64,000 bases of DNA from Bradyrhizobium paxllaeri. Lineage in GTDB: Bacteria > Pseudomonadota > Alphaproteobacteria > Rhizobiales > Xanthobacteraceae. Positions 18,580 to 27,319 of the stretch are shown in pieces. The stretch is from assembly GCF_001693515.2 (NCBI RefSeq), contig NZ_CP042968.1:6820001-6884000 (forward strand), written 5' to 3'. Each line of letters opens with the position of its first letter. The first letter of the stretch is position 1. The position numbers and the translations under genes are program-made. Below the pieces are notes generated by a model. The model ran no database searches and was not told where the DNA came from. It saw nothing but the letters and a program-made list of their open reading frames with translations.

Positions 18580-19080
18580 ATGTCCCTCCTCGAAAGCATT
18601 TTTGATTCCCGGAACAACCCGCTCGCGGCAGTCGAGGACATTGCCGCCGAGAACAACTGGGCGTTCGAGCGTTCCGGCGAAGACGAAGTCACGATCGTCT
18701 CCAAGGGCAGCTGGACCGACTACCATCTCTCCTTCACCTGGATGCCCGAGATCGAGGCGCTGCACCTGGCCTGCTCCTTCGACATGAAGATTCCGCCGGC
18801 GCGCCGCGCCGAGGTGCAGCGCCTGATTGCCGCCGTCAACGAGCAGCTATGGGTTGGCCATTTCGACATCTGGACCCATACCGGCATGATCATGTACCGG
18901 CAGGCGCTGGTCCTGCCGGGCGGGCTGACCGCCTCGACCTCGCAATGCGAGGTCATGCTGGCCGGCGCCATCCACGCCTGCGAGCGCTACTATCCGGCGT
19001 TCCAATTCGTGGTCTGGGCCGGAAAGAGCGCGGCCGAGGCCATGAGCGCGGCGATGTTCGATACCGAGGGCGAGGCGTAG
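18580..19080 (+). CDS. YbjN-domain protein
   Basis: 166 residues. The ATG at 18580 is chosen because upstream codons do not look coding. The fold resembles the YbjN / type III secretion chaperone-like family: an N-terminal helix (NPLAAVEDIAAENNW), a beta-rich centre (TIVSKGSWTDYHLSFTW) and C-terminal helices ending CERYYPAFQFVVWAGKSA. Members are widespread in alphaproteobacteria and their role is unsettled. The next gene is proC, with a palindromic element between them. Confidence 0.8.
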   Translation: MSLLESIFDSRNNPLAAVEDIAAENNWAFERSGEDEVTIVSKGSWTDYHLSFTWMPEIEALHLACSFDMKIPPARRAEVQRLIAAVNEQLWVGHFDIWTHTGMIMYRQALVLPGGLTASTSQCEVMLAGAIHACERYYPAFQFVVWAGKSAAEAMSAAMFDTEGEA

Positions 19081-19112
19081 TTAGTTCGCTGCGGCGCTTC
19101 CACACAATCAGC

Positions 19113-19255
19113 GTCGTCCCTGCGAACGCAGGGACCCATACTCCGTGACCTCTGGTCTCAAGCAAACTGCTTGTGGCCTCTCTCTCCCTTTACTAGAACC
19201 GCCTGTGGTTATGGGTCCCCGCTCCGTGCGCAACCGCGCACTCGGCGGGGACGAC
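19113..19255. repeat. Intergenic inverted-repeat element upstream of proC
   Basis: The ends read GTCGTCCCTGCGAACGCAGG and GGGGACGAC; internal ACCCATA and TATGGGT pair as well, giving an imperfect ~140-bp inverted structure. It ends 15 bp before the proC ATG, so the element must overlap the proC leader. REP-like; no coding capacity. Confidence 0.6.
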
Positions 19256-19270
19256 GAGGGAGTATGTCGC

Positions 19271-20104
19271 ATGTCGTCGTTAGTCACCGCAGCTAGTCTC
19301 CTCACCAACCTCCACGGCACCATCGCGCTGGCCGGCGCTGGCAAGATGGGCGGCGCGATGCTGACAGGATGGCTGGCCGGCGGCCTCGACGCCAAGCGCG
19401 TGGTGGTGGTCGAGCCCCACCCGTCCGACGAGATCAAGGCGCTCGCGGCGAAGGGCGTCCGTCTCAATCCGAAGGACGCCGGCACGGTCGATACGCTGGT
19501 GGTAGCGGTGAAGCCGCAGACGTTTCCCGAAGCGGGTCCGGCATTGAAACCCCTCGTCGGCTCGAACACGCTCGTCGTCTCGATCATGGCCGGCACGCCG
19601 ATTGCAGCGCTTGAAAAAGTCTGCGGCGGCATGGTGGTTCGCGCCATGCCGAACACGCCGGCTGCGATCGGCCGCGGCATCACGGTTGCGGTGCCCGCGG
19701 CGAAGGTCAGCGCAGCCCAGCGCGACACGGCCGATGCGCTCTTGCGCGCTACCGGCTCGGTCGAATGGGTCGACGATGAAGGCCTGATGGATGCGGTGAC
19801 CGCCGTCTCCGGCTCCGGCCCTGCTTACGTGTTCCTGCTCGCCGAAGAACTCGCGCGCGCCGGCGTCGAGGCCGGACTGCCGGCGGAGCTCGCGACCAGG
19901 CTCGCGCGCGAAACCGTCGCGGGCTCCGGCGAATTGCTGCATCGTTCGGAACTTGCTTCGGCCACGCTGCGCCAGAACGTCACCTCGCCCGGCGGCACCA
20001 CCGCCGCCGCGCTGGAAGTGCTGATGGCCAAGGATGGAATGCAGCCGCTGATGATCCGCGCGATCGCCGCGGCGACGAAGCGATCAAAGGAATTGGCGAA
20101 GTAA
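19271..20104 (+). CDS. proC: Pyrroline-5-carboxylate reductase
   Basis: 277 residues. Last step of proline synthesis, reducing pyrroline-5-carboxylate with NAD(P)H. The Rossmann motif GAGKMGGAM is near residue 21, VAVKPQ follows, then RAMPNTPAAIGRG, and the family signature SGSGPAYVF with the TSPGGTTAAAL segment near the C-terminus. The ATG at 19271 gives the usual N-terminus; the frame upstream overlaps the repeat element. Confidence 0.96.
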   Translation: MSSLVTAASLLTNLHGTIALAGAGKMGGAMLTGWLAGGLDAKRVVVVEPHPSDEIKALAAKGVRLNPKDAGTVDTLVVAVKPQTFPEAGPALKPLVGSNTLVVSIMAGTPIAALEKVCGGMVVRAMPNTPAAIGRGITVAVPAAKVSAAQRDTADALLRATGSVEWVDDEGLMDAVTAVSGSGPAYVFLLAEELARAGVEAGLPAELATRLARETVAGSGELLHRSELASATLRQNVTSPGGTTAAALEVLMAKDGMQPLMIRAIAAATKRSKELAK

Positions 20105-20112
20105 GAGAAATC

Positions 20113-20201
20113 GTAGGGTGGGCAAAGCGCAAGCGTGCCCACCATCGCGAGCACGGTGCGGGATAGTGAGCACGGCGCGAATGCGCCTTTGCCCACCCTA
20201 C
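20113..20201. repeat. Intergenic palindromic repeat, family A copy 2
   Basis: Has the same perfect 15-bp terminal inverted repeat (GTAGGGTGGGCAAAG) and internal GCGTGCCCACCATC as the copy at 4574-4666. Begins 8 bp after the proC stop and ends 14 bp before the stop of the converging thioesterase gene. Confidence 0.8.
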
Positions 20202-20215
20202 ACACCGAGTCTTCG

Positions 20216-20611
20216 CTACCTCCCCGCAAACCGTTTCGTAAACATCTCTGTATTAACGAGCCCGCGGGCGTGGCGGCCATCACCGATCTTGCGCTCGCCC
20301 TCGAAGGCTTCGACCTCGAAGCGGATCACGCGGCGCTCGACGGCTACGACCTTTCCCGTGACACGCACCGTGGCGCCGACCAGAGAGGCGCCGAGATGGC
20401 GGATGTCGACCTCGGTGCCGACCGTGATCCAGCCCGGCTGGAGACAGGACCTGATGGCGTCGCTGGACGCCATCTCCATTTCCAGGATCATCATCGGCGT
20501 CGCATAGACCATCGGCATATCAGGCACGAAATGCCCGACGGTGCGCTCGGGCGGCACGACCAGCGTCCGTTCCGCGCTCATGCCAACCTTGATGAAATCG
20601 CGTGCGTCCAT
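20216..20611 (-). CDS. Hot-dog-fold thioesterase (FlK-like)
   Basis: 131 residues. Resembles the fluoroacetyl-CoA thioesterase/FlK-like family: TVGHFVPDMPMVYATPMMILEMEMAS at residues 24-49 and GTEVDIRHLGASLVGATVRVTGKV after it, with a C-terminal GRHARGLVNTEMF. The aligned Thr/Glu/His positions of the family appear present, but the acyl-CoA substrate cannot be read from sequence. A 72-bp palindromic repeat separates it from the tautomerase gene upstream. Confidence 0.85.
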   Translation of the reverse strand: MDARDFIKVGMSAERTLVVPPERTVGHFVPDMPMVYATPMMILEMEMASSDAIRSCLQPGWITVGTEVDIRHLGASLVGATVRVTGKVVAVERRVIRFEVEAFEGERKIGDGRHARGLVNTEMFTKRFAGR

Positions 20612-20622
20612 GGGATGCCTCT

Positions 20623-20694
20623 GTCATTCCGGGGCGCGAAGCGAACCCGGAATCTCGAGATTCCGGGTTCGCGCTTCGCGCGCCCCGGAATGAC
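20623..20694. repeat. 72-bp near-perfect palindrome
   Basis: Perfect 16-bp outer arms GTCATTCCGGGGCGCG and complement, and an inner AACCCGGAATCTCGAGATTCC palindrome, so nearly the whole 72 bp can fold into one hairpin. It lies between the tautomerase (upstream) and thioesterase (downstream) genes. No T run. REP-like. Confidence 0.8.
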
Positions 20695-20713
20695 GAGACT
20701 TGTCTTGGCCGCG

Positions 20714-20926
20714 CTACTTCTTCGCCGCGGCAGCGGCCGCCGCGCGCTCCACGAAGGTCTTGCCGCCCTTCATCTTGTGGGCCAGCGGCGCCTCGTTGAT
20801 CTGGATCACCACCGCATCGGCATCGACGCCGAGGTTCTTCACCAGCGCCTGGGTGATGTCGCGCATCATGCCGGCCTTCTGCTCGTCGGTACGGCCGGCG
20901 GCCATGCTCACGGTAATCTCAGGCAT
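20714..20926 (-). CDS. 4-oxalocrotonate tautomerase-family protein
   Basis: 70 residues. Starts MPEITVSM, so Pro-1, the catalytic base of the family after Met removal, is present. The core resembles the tautomerase fold (GRTDEQKAGMMRDITQAL, then VVIQINEAP), with an unusual alanine/lysine-rich end after residue 58. The catalytic arginine positions are not obvious, so the substrate is open. It lies upstream of the thioesterase on the same strand. Confidence 0.85.
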   Translation of the reverse strand: MPEITVSMAAGRTDEQKAGMMRDITQALVKNLGVDADAVVIQINEAPLAHKMKGGKTFVERAAAAAAAKK

Positions 20927-20964
20927 TCTCGTCTCCTCGTTGTTTTTCTTTTCGTGTGGCCGAG

Positions 20965-21030
20965 CTTGTCCCGGCCGTTCACGCCTCTTCTATCAAACAG
21001 GACGTGGATGCCCGGGACAAGCCCGGGCAT
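20965..21030. repeat. Intergenic palindromic repeat (CTTGTCCCGG type)
   Basis: Inverted arms CTTGTCCCGG (20965) and CCGGGACAAG (21012), followed by a nested GCCCGGGC. It fills most of the gap between hisS and the tautomerase gene. A related GTCCCGG element is at 39946-40052. Confidence 0.6.
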
Positions 21031-21048
21031 GACGCCTGGAATGAATGG

Positions 21049-22593
21049 CTATCCCCACTTCACGTCATGGCGCGCCAAGACTTCGCGCACTTTCGCGACG
21101 ATCTCGCCCTCGCCGCAGGAAAACTGCGCCGGGCGGGTCTCGCGCCACTCCTGATTGGAAGCAATCGCGGCCGCGGCCTTCGCGCCCTCGATCAAATCCT
21201 TGATCTGGATTTCGCCGCGCGCCTTCTCATCCGAGCCCTGGATGATCACGCAAGGCGAATTACGACGGTCGGCATATTTGAGCTGGTTGCCCATGTTCTT
21301 GGGATTGCCGAGATAGAGCTCGGCGCGGATGTTCGCGTTGCGCAGCTCTGCGACCATTTTCTGGTAATCGGCGACACGGTCGCGGTCGAAGACGGTGACG
21401 ACGACGGGACCGAAATCGGGGCGCGTGTCGAGCTTGCCGATCATCGTCAGCGCCGCCTGCAGCCGTGATACACCGATGGAAAATCCGGTCGCCGGCACCG
21501 GCTCGCCGCGGAAGCGCGAAACGAGGCCGTCATAGCGACCTCCGCCGCCGACCGAGCCGAAGCGCACGGGGCGGCCTTTTTCGTCCTTGGTTTCGAGCGT
21601 GAGTTCGACCTCGTAGACGGGGCCGGTGTAATATTCGAGGCCGCGCACGACGGAAGGATCGATGACGATGCGGCCATCGTCATAACCTGCTGCCGCAACG
21701 AGTTCTTTAATGGTTCTTAGTTCAGCAACACCTTCTTGGCCCAAAGCATTTTCTTCGACCACATCTTCAAAATTCGCGATCGTCACCTCGTTCGATCCCG
21801 TCTTGCTTCTTGCACCGGAGGGGTCACCCTTCCAACCGGTGAAATTTATGACGCGCGAAATTCCAATGCCGTCGAGTTCCGCACCTTTGGTAAAATCACC
21901 TTTTCCTTCTTCGCCGCCATCCCATCTACCGGCTCCAAGAAGCTTCTCGACTTCCTCGACTGGAAATTTGTCCAGCTTGTCGATGGCCCTCAGCACTGTC
22001 AGCCTGCGCCCGGCGTGTTCGTCACCGCCAAGGCCGATGCTCTCCATCACGCCATCGAGCACCTTGCGATTATTGACCTTCACCACATAGGACCCGCGCG
22101 GAATGCCGAGCGCTTCCATCGTGTCCGCCGCCATCATGCACATCTCGGCGTCCGCGGCCGGCGAAGCGGAGCCCACCGTGTCGGCATCGAACTGCATGAA
22201 CTGGCGGAAGCGGCCGGGGCCCGGCTTCTCATTGCGGTAGACATAGCCGGCGCGATAGCTGCGATACGGCTTTGGCAACGCGTCAAAATTCTCCGCCACG
22301 TAACGCGCCAGCGGCGCGGTCAGATCGTAGCGCAGCGAGATCCACTGCTCGTCGTCGTCCTGGAACGAGAACACGCCCTCGTTCGGCCGGTCCTGGTCAG
22401 GCAGGAATTTGCCGAGCGCGTCGGTGAACTCCATCGCCGGGGTTTCCACCGGCTCAAAGCCATAGCGCTCGTAGACTTCGCGGATTTTCTCGACCATCTG
22501 GCGCGTGGCTGCAATCGCGGCCGGGCCACGGTCCTCAAGTCCGCGCGGCAGGCGCGCCTTCAATTTCTGCGGTTTTTTCGGTTTCTCGGCCAT
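21049..22593 (-). CDS. hisS: Histidyl-tRNA synthetase
   Basis: 514 residues, long but within the range of alphaproteobacterial enzymes. Class II motifs: motif 2 [20 protein letters not shown] (about 111-130), the histidine-specific [10 protein letters not shown] (about 316-325), and FSIGVSRLQ near motif 3. A C-terminal anticodon domain follows ([27 protein letters not shown]). Residues ~204-299, the insertion between motif 2 and the His-specific loop, are encoded by clearly AT-richer DNA with different codons from the rest of the gene. Confidence 0.96.
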   Translation of the reverse strand: MAEKPKKPQKLKARLPRGLEDRGPAAIAATRQMVEKIREVYERYGFEPVETPAMEFTDALGKFLPDQDRPNEGVFSFQDDDEQWISLRYDLTAPLARYVAENFDALPKPYRSYRAGYVYRNEKPGPGRFRQFMQFDADTVGSASPAADAEMCMMAADTMEALGIPRGSYVVKVNNRKVLDGVMESIGLGGDEHAGRRLTVLRAIDKLDKFPVEEVEKLLGAGRWDGGEEGKGDFTKGAELDGIGISRVINFTGWKGDPSGARSKTGSNEVTIANFEDVVEENALGQEGVAELRTIKELVAAAGYDDGRIVIDPSVVRGLEYYTGPVYEVELTLETKDEKGRPVRFGSVGGGGRYDGLVSRFRGEPVPATGFSIGVSRLQAALTMIGKLDTRPDFGPVVVTVFDRDRVADYQKMVAELRNANIRAELYLGNPKNMGNQLKYADRRNSPCVIIQGSDEKARGEIQIKDLIEGAKAAAAIASNQEWRETRPAQFSCGEGEIVAKVREVLARHDVKWG

Positions 22594-22674
22594 GGCGGCT
22601 AGGTACCAGCCGAGGCGCGGCAGGGCAACCCGGGCCGATGCACCGGGAAGCGCCGCCGTCTTCCTGCCTCCAGC

Positions 22675-23214
22675 TTAAGGGGATTCCATCCTCGCCCGAA
22701 GCGCATCAGCGTCCGCCTTCGGCATTGATTTCAGGAGCGGTTTGATGGTCTCGCCGCCGACGATCTTGCCGTTCCGCGTGAACATCCAGTCCGAGATGTC
22801 AGCTTCCTTGAACTCAGCCATGTCGCCGGCCTTCTTGCCAGGCAGATCACGCGGGACATTGGCGAACTTTCCCGAATAGCGACCGTCTCCGATCTTCTTC
22901 ACATCGGCCATCCAAATGTGCTCGTTACCGCTTCCCGCCTTGGGAAAACGCGCCTTGAGGGAGTGACCGGTCTCCGACGATTTTGGAGCATCGTAGGAGG
23001 CCCAGAACGCCGGCAGCGTGGCCCGCGCCTTTGCGATCGCAGCATTCATTTCGGGATTGCCGGAGTTGACGTCGATCACCGGGGAGCGGTCCTGGGAGCG
23101 ATCCTGGGCCCAGACGCTCCCCGTAGGAGAGCCGAGAACCGCGAGGGCCGCTGCGAAGGCAGCCGCCACGACGCATTTGGAGCATGTTGAGAGGGCTGAG
23201 GTCATTGTCACCAT
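22675..23214 (-). CDS. Secreted DUF2314 (YegJ-like) protein
   Basis: 179 residues. A signal peptide ends near VWAQ (about residue 37). The mature part matches the DUF2314 pattern: NPEMNAAIAKARATLPAFW, FPKAGSGNEHIWMADVKKIGDG, KAGDMAEFKEADISDWMF. Members may resemble ankyrin-linked or toxin-antidote proteins elsewhere, but the function is unknown. A second ATG three codons in (23205) is an alternative start. Confidence 0.8.
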   Translation of the reverse strand: MVTMTSALSTCSKCVVAAAFAAALAVLGSPTGSVWAQDRSQDRSPVIDVNSGNPEMNAAIAKARATLPAFWASYDAPKSSETGHSLKARFPKAGSGNEHIWMADVKKIGDGRYSGKFANVPRDLPGKKAGDMAEFKEADISDWMFTRNGKIVGGETIKPLLKSMPKADADALRARMESP

Positions 23215-23351
23215 TTCATGAACCGAATTCTATCCACAATCCGGGGAGTTGGTCGCACAAAGCCGCTGAAGCGTTCACGACCCCACGCATACCAATCCAG
23301 GAACCACACTTTGCGCGCCGAATTATTTGTAGGTCTCCAAAGGAGGGATCT

Positions 23352-23570
23352 ATGAAGAAGCTCATCACCGTCGCCGCCCTTATCCTCCTCTGCGGCTCGG
23401 CCTTTGCCCAGAACACCGGCCCCGCGCCGCAGACCGGCATGGAGAAGCCCGGAACGACGAGCGGCGCCAAGCCGGATGGTTCGATGGACACCACCGGCAT
23501 GAGCGCAACCAAGGGCAATATCAAAAGGGAAAAGGACGGCGCACCGGCCCCGAAGGACGAGAAGAAGTAA
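23352..23570 (+). CDS. Small secreted protein, 72 residues
   Basis: A near-perfect ribosome-binding site (AGGAGGGAT) precedes the ATG at 23352. A signal peptide (MKKLITVAALILLCGSAFAQ) is followed by a short, disordered, Gly/Pro/Lys-rich region (QTGMEKPGTTSG, DTTGMSATKGN). Similar small secreted proteins are common in Bradyrhizobium; no function can be read. Longer in-frame starts upstream lack a signal peptide. Confidence 0.8.
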   Translation: MKKLITVAALILLCGSAFAQNTGPAPQTGMEKPGTTSGAKPDGSMDTTGMSATKGNIKREKDGAPAPKDEKK

Positions 23571-23609
23571 GCCGTTCGCTAACTCGCCGAGCGCATCAAA
23601 AGCCGGGCC

Positions 23610-24500
23610 TCAGGCAGCCGCGGCCTTTTCTTTGGGCTGCACTTCGGCGGTGTAGTCCGCCATCAACCGCTCGGAGATCTTGCCGGGCGTGAACTTCCAG
23701 TTCGCGATTCCCGAGACCGGCGTCACTTCGGCGGCGGTGCCGGTGATGAAACACTCGGTGAAGCCGTCGAGTTCTTCCGGCATGATGCGGCGCTCGATCA
23801 CCTCGATGCCGCGGCGCCTGGCAAGGTCGATCGCGGTGGCGCGGGTGATGCCGGCGAGGAAGCAATCGGCGATCGGCGTGTGAATCTTGCCGTCCTTGAT
23901 GAAGAAGATGTTGGCGCCGGTGCATTCGGCCACCCGCCCCTGCCAGTCCAGCATCATCGCGTCGGCATAGCCGGCGCGCTCCGCCTTGTGCTTAGAGATG
24001 GTGCAGATCATGTAGAGGCCCGAGGCCTTGGCCATCGCGGGGATCGTCGCCGGATCGGGCCGGCGGTATTCGGCCATGCACATGCGAACGCCCTTCAGCT
24101 TTTCGGCCGGATCGAAATAGCTCGGCCAGTCCCAGGCGGCGATGGCGAGGTGAATGGTGTTTGATGGCGCCGACACGCCCATCATCTCCGAGCCGCGCCA
24201 GGCGATCGGGCGCAGATAGGCGTCCGGCAGATTGTTCGTGTCGAGCACGAGTTGCTTGGCGGCGTCGATCTCGGCGACCGACCAGGGAATCTCGAAGTCA
24301 AGGATATTGGCCGAGGCCTTCAGCCGCTCGGAATGCGCGGTGCTCTTGAAGACCCTGCCGCCATAGGCGCGCTCGCCTTCGAACACGCAACTCGCATAAT
24401 GCAGGCCATGGGTCAGGATGTGGACGTTGGCGTCGGCCCACGGCACCAGCCTGCCATCGTACCAGATGACGCCGTCGATCTTGTCGAACGAAACTCCCAT
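23610..24500 (-). CDS. ilvE: Branched-chain amino acid aminotransferase, short form
   Basis: 296 residues. Class IV (fold type IV) PLP transaminase: DGVIWYDGRLVPW, HGLHYASCVFEGERAY, the YMICTISKHKAERAGYADA region with the PLP-binding Lys, and ECTGANIFFIKDG. It interconverts branched-chain amino acids and their 2-oxo acids. The ATG at 24500 has GGAGGAAA upstream. It lies 126 bp after a second, longer BCAT gene on the same strand; the two are only distantly alike. Confidence 0.9.
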   Translation of the reverse strand: MGVSFDKIDGVIWYDGRLVPWADANVHILTHGLHYASCVFEGERAYGGRVFKSTAHSERLKASANILDFEIPWSVAEIDAAKQLVLDTNNLPDAYLRPIAWRGSEMMGVSAPSNTIHLAIAAWDWPSYFDPAEKLKGVRMCMAEYRRPDPATIPAMAKASGLYMICTISKHKAERAGYADAMMLDWQGRVAECTGANIFFIKDGKIHTPIADCFLAGITRATAIDLARRRGIEVIERRIMPEELDGFTECFITGTAAEVTPVSGIANWKFTPGKISERLMADYTAEVQPKEKAAAA

Positions 24501-24626
24501 GGTTTCCTCCCGGATTGACGTTGTTTCGATTGGCCGCACGCCAGCCTCGCGCGGCTCGACGAGACGCGCGCTACCGAACGCTTGAAGTGATCTATCGCTT
24601 GAGCGGCGGAAGAATTCCGCCGCCGG

Positions 24627-25703
24627 TCACAGGACCTTTCTGACCCAGTCGTGCGGGTCCGCCGCACGGCCGTACTGGATGTCGACGAGCTTCTTGCGCA
24701 GCCCCATGGCGACAGGGCCGGCGACACCGCCGCTGATCTGGAAATCGCCGCTCGCCGAACACACCTTGCCGATCGGCGAGATCACGGCCGCCGTGCCGCA
24801 GGCGAACGCCTCCTTCAGCTTGCCGCTGGCGGCATCCGCGCGCCACTGCTCGATCGTGTAAGGCTCCTCCCGCACGACCGTGCCGGAATCCTTTGCGAGC
24901 GCGATGATCGAATCACGGGTGATGCCGGGCAGGATCGTGCCGAGCGGCGGCGTCGAGAGCGAGCCGTCATCGAACACGAAGAAGACGTTCATGCCGCCGA
25001 GCTCCTCGATATAGCGGCGCTCGACCGCATCGAGGAAGACCACCTGATCGCAGCCGTGCTCGATGGCCTCGGCCTGCGCACGCAGGCTCGCGGCGTAATT
25101 GCCGCCGCACTTGACGGCGCCGGTGCCGCCGATCGCGGCGCGGGTATAGTTCTCCGACACCCAGATCGACACCGGCGCGGGTCCGCCCTTGAAATAGGAG
25201 CCGACCGGCGAAGCGATAACGGCGAAGATGTATTCCGCCGACGGCTTCACGCCGAGGAAGACCTCGCTCGCGATCATGAAGGGCCGCAAATATAGGCTGC
25301 CCTCGCCGCCCGGTATCCAGGCGCTGTCGATGCGCACGAGCTGTTCGACCGCTTCGATGAATATGGCTTCCGGCAGCGGCGCCATCGCCATGCGCTCGGC
25401 CGAATTCCTGAAGCGCCTTGCATTGGCGTCGGGGCGGAACAGGTTCACGCCGTTGTCACGCTTGTAGGCCTTCAGGCCTTCGAAAATCTCCTGCGCGTAG
25501 TGGAGGACGGCCACCGCCGGATCGAGCTGGAAATTGGCGCGGGATTCGACGCGCGCGTCATGCCAGCCCTTGGCCTGGTTGTATCGGACGATCGCCATGT
25601 GATCGGTGAAAACCCGGCCGAAGCCCGGATCTGCGAGCCGCGCCGTGCGCTCCTTCTCGGAGGTCGGGTTCGCCGCCGGCTGGATTTCGAATTTTAAGCT
25701 CAT
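24627..25703 (-). CDS. Branched-chain amino acid aminotransferase, long form
   Basis: 358 residues, the length of the type II BCAT group. Landmarks are HYAQEIFEGLKAY, LYLRPFMIA, GTGAVKCGGNYAASL containing the PLP Lys, EELGGMNVFFVFDDG, and the C-terminal ACGTAAVISPIG. The ATG at 25703 is chosen over a longer frame whose first 67 codons are not family-like. It faces a MarR gene across a 323-bp gap and is followed by a second class IV aminotransferase. Confidence 0.9.
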   Translation of the reverse strand: MSLKFEIQPAANPTSEKERTARLADPGFGRVFTDHMAIVRYNQAKGWHDARVESRANFQLDPAVAVLHYAQEIFEGLKAYKRDNGVNLFRPDANARRFRNSAERMAMAPLPEAIFIEAVEQLVRIDSAWIPGGEGSLYLRPFMIASEVFLGVKPSAEYIFAVIASPVGSYFKGGPAPVSIWVSENYTRAAIGGTGAVKCGGNYAASLRAQAEAIEHGCDQVVFLDAVERRYIEELGGMNVFFVFDDGSLSTPPLGTILPGITRDSIIALAKDSGTVVREEPYTIEQWRADAASGKLKEAFACGTAAVISPIGKVCSASGDFQISGGVAGPVAMGLRKKLVDIQYGRAADPHDWVRKVL

Positions 25704-26026
25704 TTCCCTTTGCTTCCCGCTGTCGAAATCGGCGCGATTTGGCGCCGGCCTGCCTCTGTGGGCCTGCTGGCCTGATAAGGTCTGGACCTTCACCACCACG
25801 CGGCCGGTTCCTGCGCCGTCATGTCCGTGAGGACATGCTTTTGCGGGATGCCGAAGTCCAGTATGTTTGCCGAAATGCCGCTCGACAATCGCACGGTAGT
25901 TCAATTTGCGGCCGTTGCCGCCATCGTTGGCTTTTTCCGGCTGCCTGACACGTCACCAAGTTCGAAACGACTTAAAGTTTCGTCGTGGCTGGTAGTTTTG
26001 TAACATTGAACCCAAGATATGTCAAC
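25704..26026. other. Divergent intergenic region, BCAT / MarR
   Basis: 323 bp between two divergent starts with no supported gene. Its right part is AT-richer than the surroundings and should hold the marR promoter. It contains the inverted repeat listed at 25963-25982. Confidence 0.5.
25963..25982. promoter_or_regulatory. Inverted repeat, candidate MarR operator
   Basis: CGAAACGACTTAAAGTTTCG: perfect 6-bp arms and an 8-nt AT-rich centre, 45-64 bp before the MarR start. Size and position fit an autoregulatory MarR operator; assignment is inference. Confidence 0.4.
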
Positions 26027-26575
26027 ATGACTGACATAAATTTCTCAAGGGGCCCAACCAACCCCGATTCGCAGGGCGCCACCAGCCCTGCCCCACGGCT
26101 TGCCGAGCTGCGCTGGGACATCATCGAGCTGTTGTTCTTCGCCTATCGCGACTTCGTAGGCGATGCCGACCATGAGCTCGAGGCTTTCGGCTTCGGCCGT
26201 GCCCATCACCGGGTGATGCACTTCGTCTACCGCTATCCCGGGCTCAAGGTCGCCGACCTCCTGGATGTCCTGCGCATCACCAAGCAGTCGCTTGGCCGCG
26301 TGCTCAAGCAATTGCTTGATGAGGGCTACATCATCCAGAAGACCGGCAACAACGACCGCCGGCAGCGCCTTCTTTACGCCACCCCGAAGGGCGAAGCGTT
26401 GGTGGCAAAGCTCGCAGGGTTGCAGACCGATCGCATCACCCGCGCGCTCCGGGAGATCAACCCCGAAGGCGTTGCGGCGATCGGCCAGTTCCTGCGCGCG
26501 ATGATCGATCGCGATGACCCCGACAAGGTGTTGGAGGCGATCTTCGGGACCGGCAGCAAGAAGCCAAGGGAGTGA
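26027..26575 (+). CDS. MarR-family transcriptional regulator (PetP-like)
   Basis: 182 residues. Winged helix: FGFGRAHHRVMHFVYRYPGL, ADLLDVLRITKQSLGRVLKQL as recognition helix, and the wing KTGNNDRRQRLLYATPKG. The order MarR - OmpR-type regulator - kinase resembles petP-petR of Rhodobacter capsulatus, where the pair influences cytochrome bc1 expression; that link is inference. The ATG at 26027 (MTDINFS) is preferred to an upstream in-frame start. Confidence 0.9.
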   Translation: MTDINFSRGPTNPDSQGATSPAPRLAELRWDIIELLFFAYRDFVGDADHELEAFGFGRAHHRVMHFVYRYPGLKVADLLDVLRITKQSLGRVLKQLLDEGYIIQKTGNNDRRQRLLYATPKGEALVAKLAGLQTDRITRALREINPEGVAAIGQFLRAMIDRDDPDKVLEAIFGTGSKKPRE

Positions 26576-26595
26576 TCGTGGCGCAAGGAGCAACC

Positions 26596-27312
26596 ATGGC
26601 TACAGCCGCCGCCCGCGCGCCGCGGCAACTGGCCGACGACGCCCCGCATTTGCTCCTGGTCGACGACGACCGCCGTATCCGCGATCTGCTGTCGCGGTTT
26701 CTGTCCGGCGAGGGCTATCGCGTCACGACCGCGTCGAGCGCGACCGACGCGCGCTCCAAGCTGCTTGGCCTGCATTTCGATCTCTTGATTCTCGACGTCA
26801 TGATGCCCGGCGAAACCGGATTCGACCTGGCGCGGTTCATTCGCACCTCGTCGTCGGTGCCGATCATCATGCTGACGGCCCGCCACGAGGCGGAGGCGCG
26901 GATCGAGGGCCTGCAGATCGGCGCCGACGATTATGTCGCCAAGCCGTTCGAGCCGCGCGAGCTGATCCTGCGGATCGGCAATATCCTCAAGCGCTCCGCG
27001 CCGCCGCCGGTGGAAGCGCTGGAGCAGATCGCGTTCGGCCCTTACGTTTTCCATCTCGATCGCGGCGAGCTGCGCGAGGGCGAGGAGATCATTCACCTGA
27101 CCGACCGCGAGCGCGAAATGCTGCGCATTCTGGCCAATAGCCCCGGCGAAACGGTGCCGCGCGCGGCGCTGACCAGCGGCGGCACGGTGAATGAACGCGC
27201 GGTCGATGTGCAGATCAACCGCCTGCGGCGCAAGATCGAGCGCGATCCCGCCAATCCGCTGTTCCTGCAGGCGGTGCGTGGCATCGGCTATCGCCTGGTT
27301 GCGTCGCCCTGA
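26596..27312 (+). CDS. OmpR-family response regulator (PetR-like)
   Basis: 238 residues. Receiver domain with DDD acidic pocket (LLLVDDDRRI), phospho-acceptor Asp in LLILDVMMPG and Lys in VAKPFEPRE. It is followed by a winged-helix output domain (HLTDREREMLRILANS, ERAVDVQINRLRRKIE, RGIGYRL). The ATG at 26596 with AAGGAG upstream is preferred to a GTG overlapping the marR stop. It is 20 bp after marR and 7 bp before the kinase gene. Confidence 0.93.
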   Translation: MATAAARAPRQLADDAPHLLLVDDDRRIRDLLSRFLSGEGYRVTTASSATDARSKLLGLHFDLLILDVMMPGETGFDLARFIRTSSSVPIIMLTARHEAEARIEGLQIGADDYVAKPFEPRELILRIGNILKRSAPPPVEALEQIAFGPYVFHLDRGELREGEEIIHLTDREREMLRILANSPGETVPRAALTSGGTVNERAVDVQINRLRRKIERDPANPLFLQAVRGIGYRLVASP

Positions 27313-27319
27313 GCCAACC

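Noticed and set aside
20714..20926. Truncated tautomerase
   Set aside because: At 70 residues with Pro-1 it is within the usual 60-75 residue size of the family.
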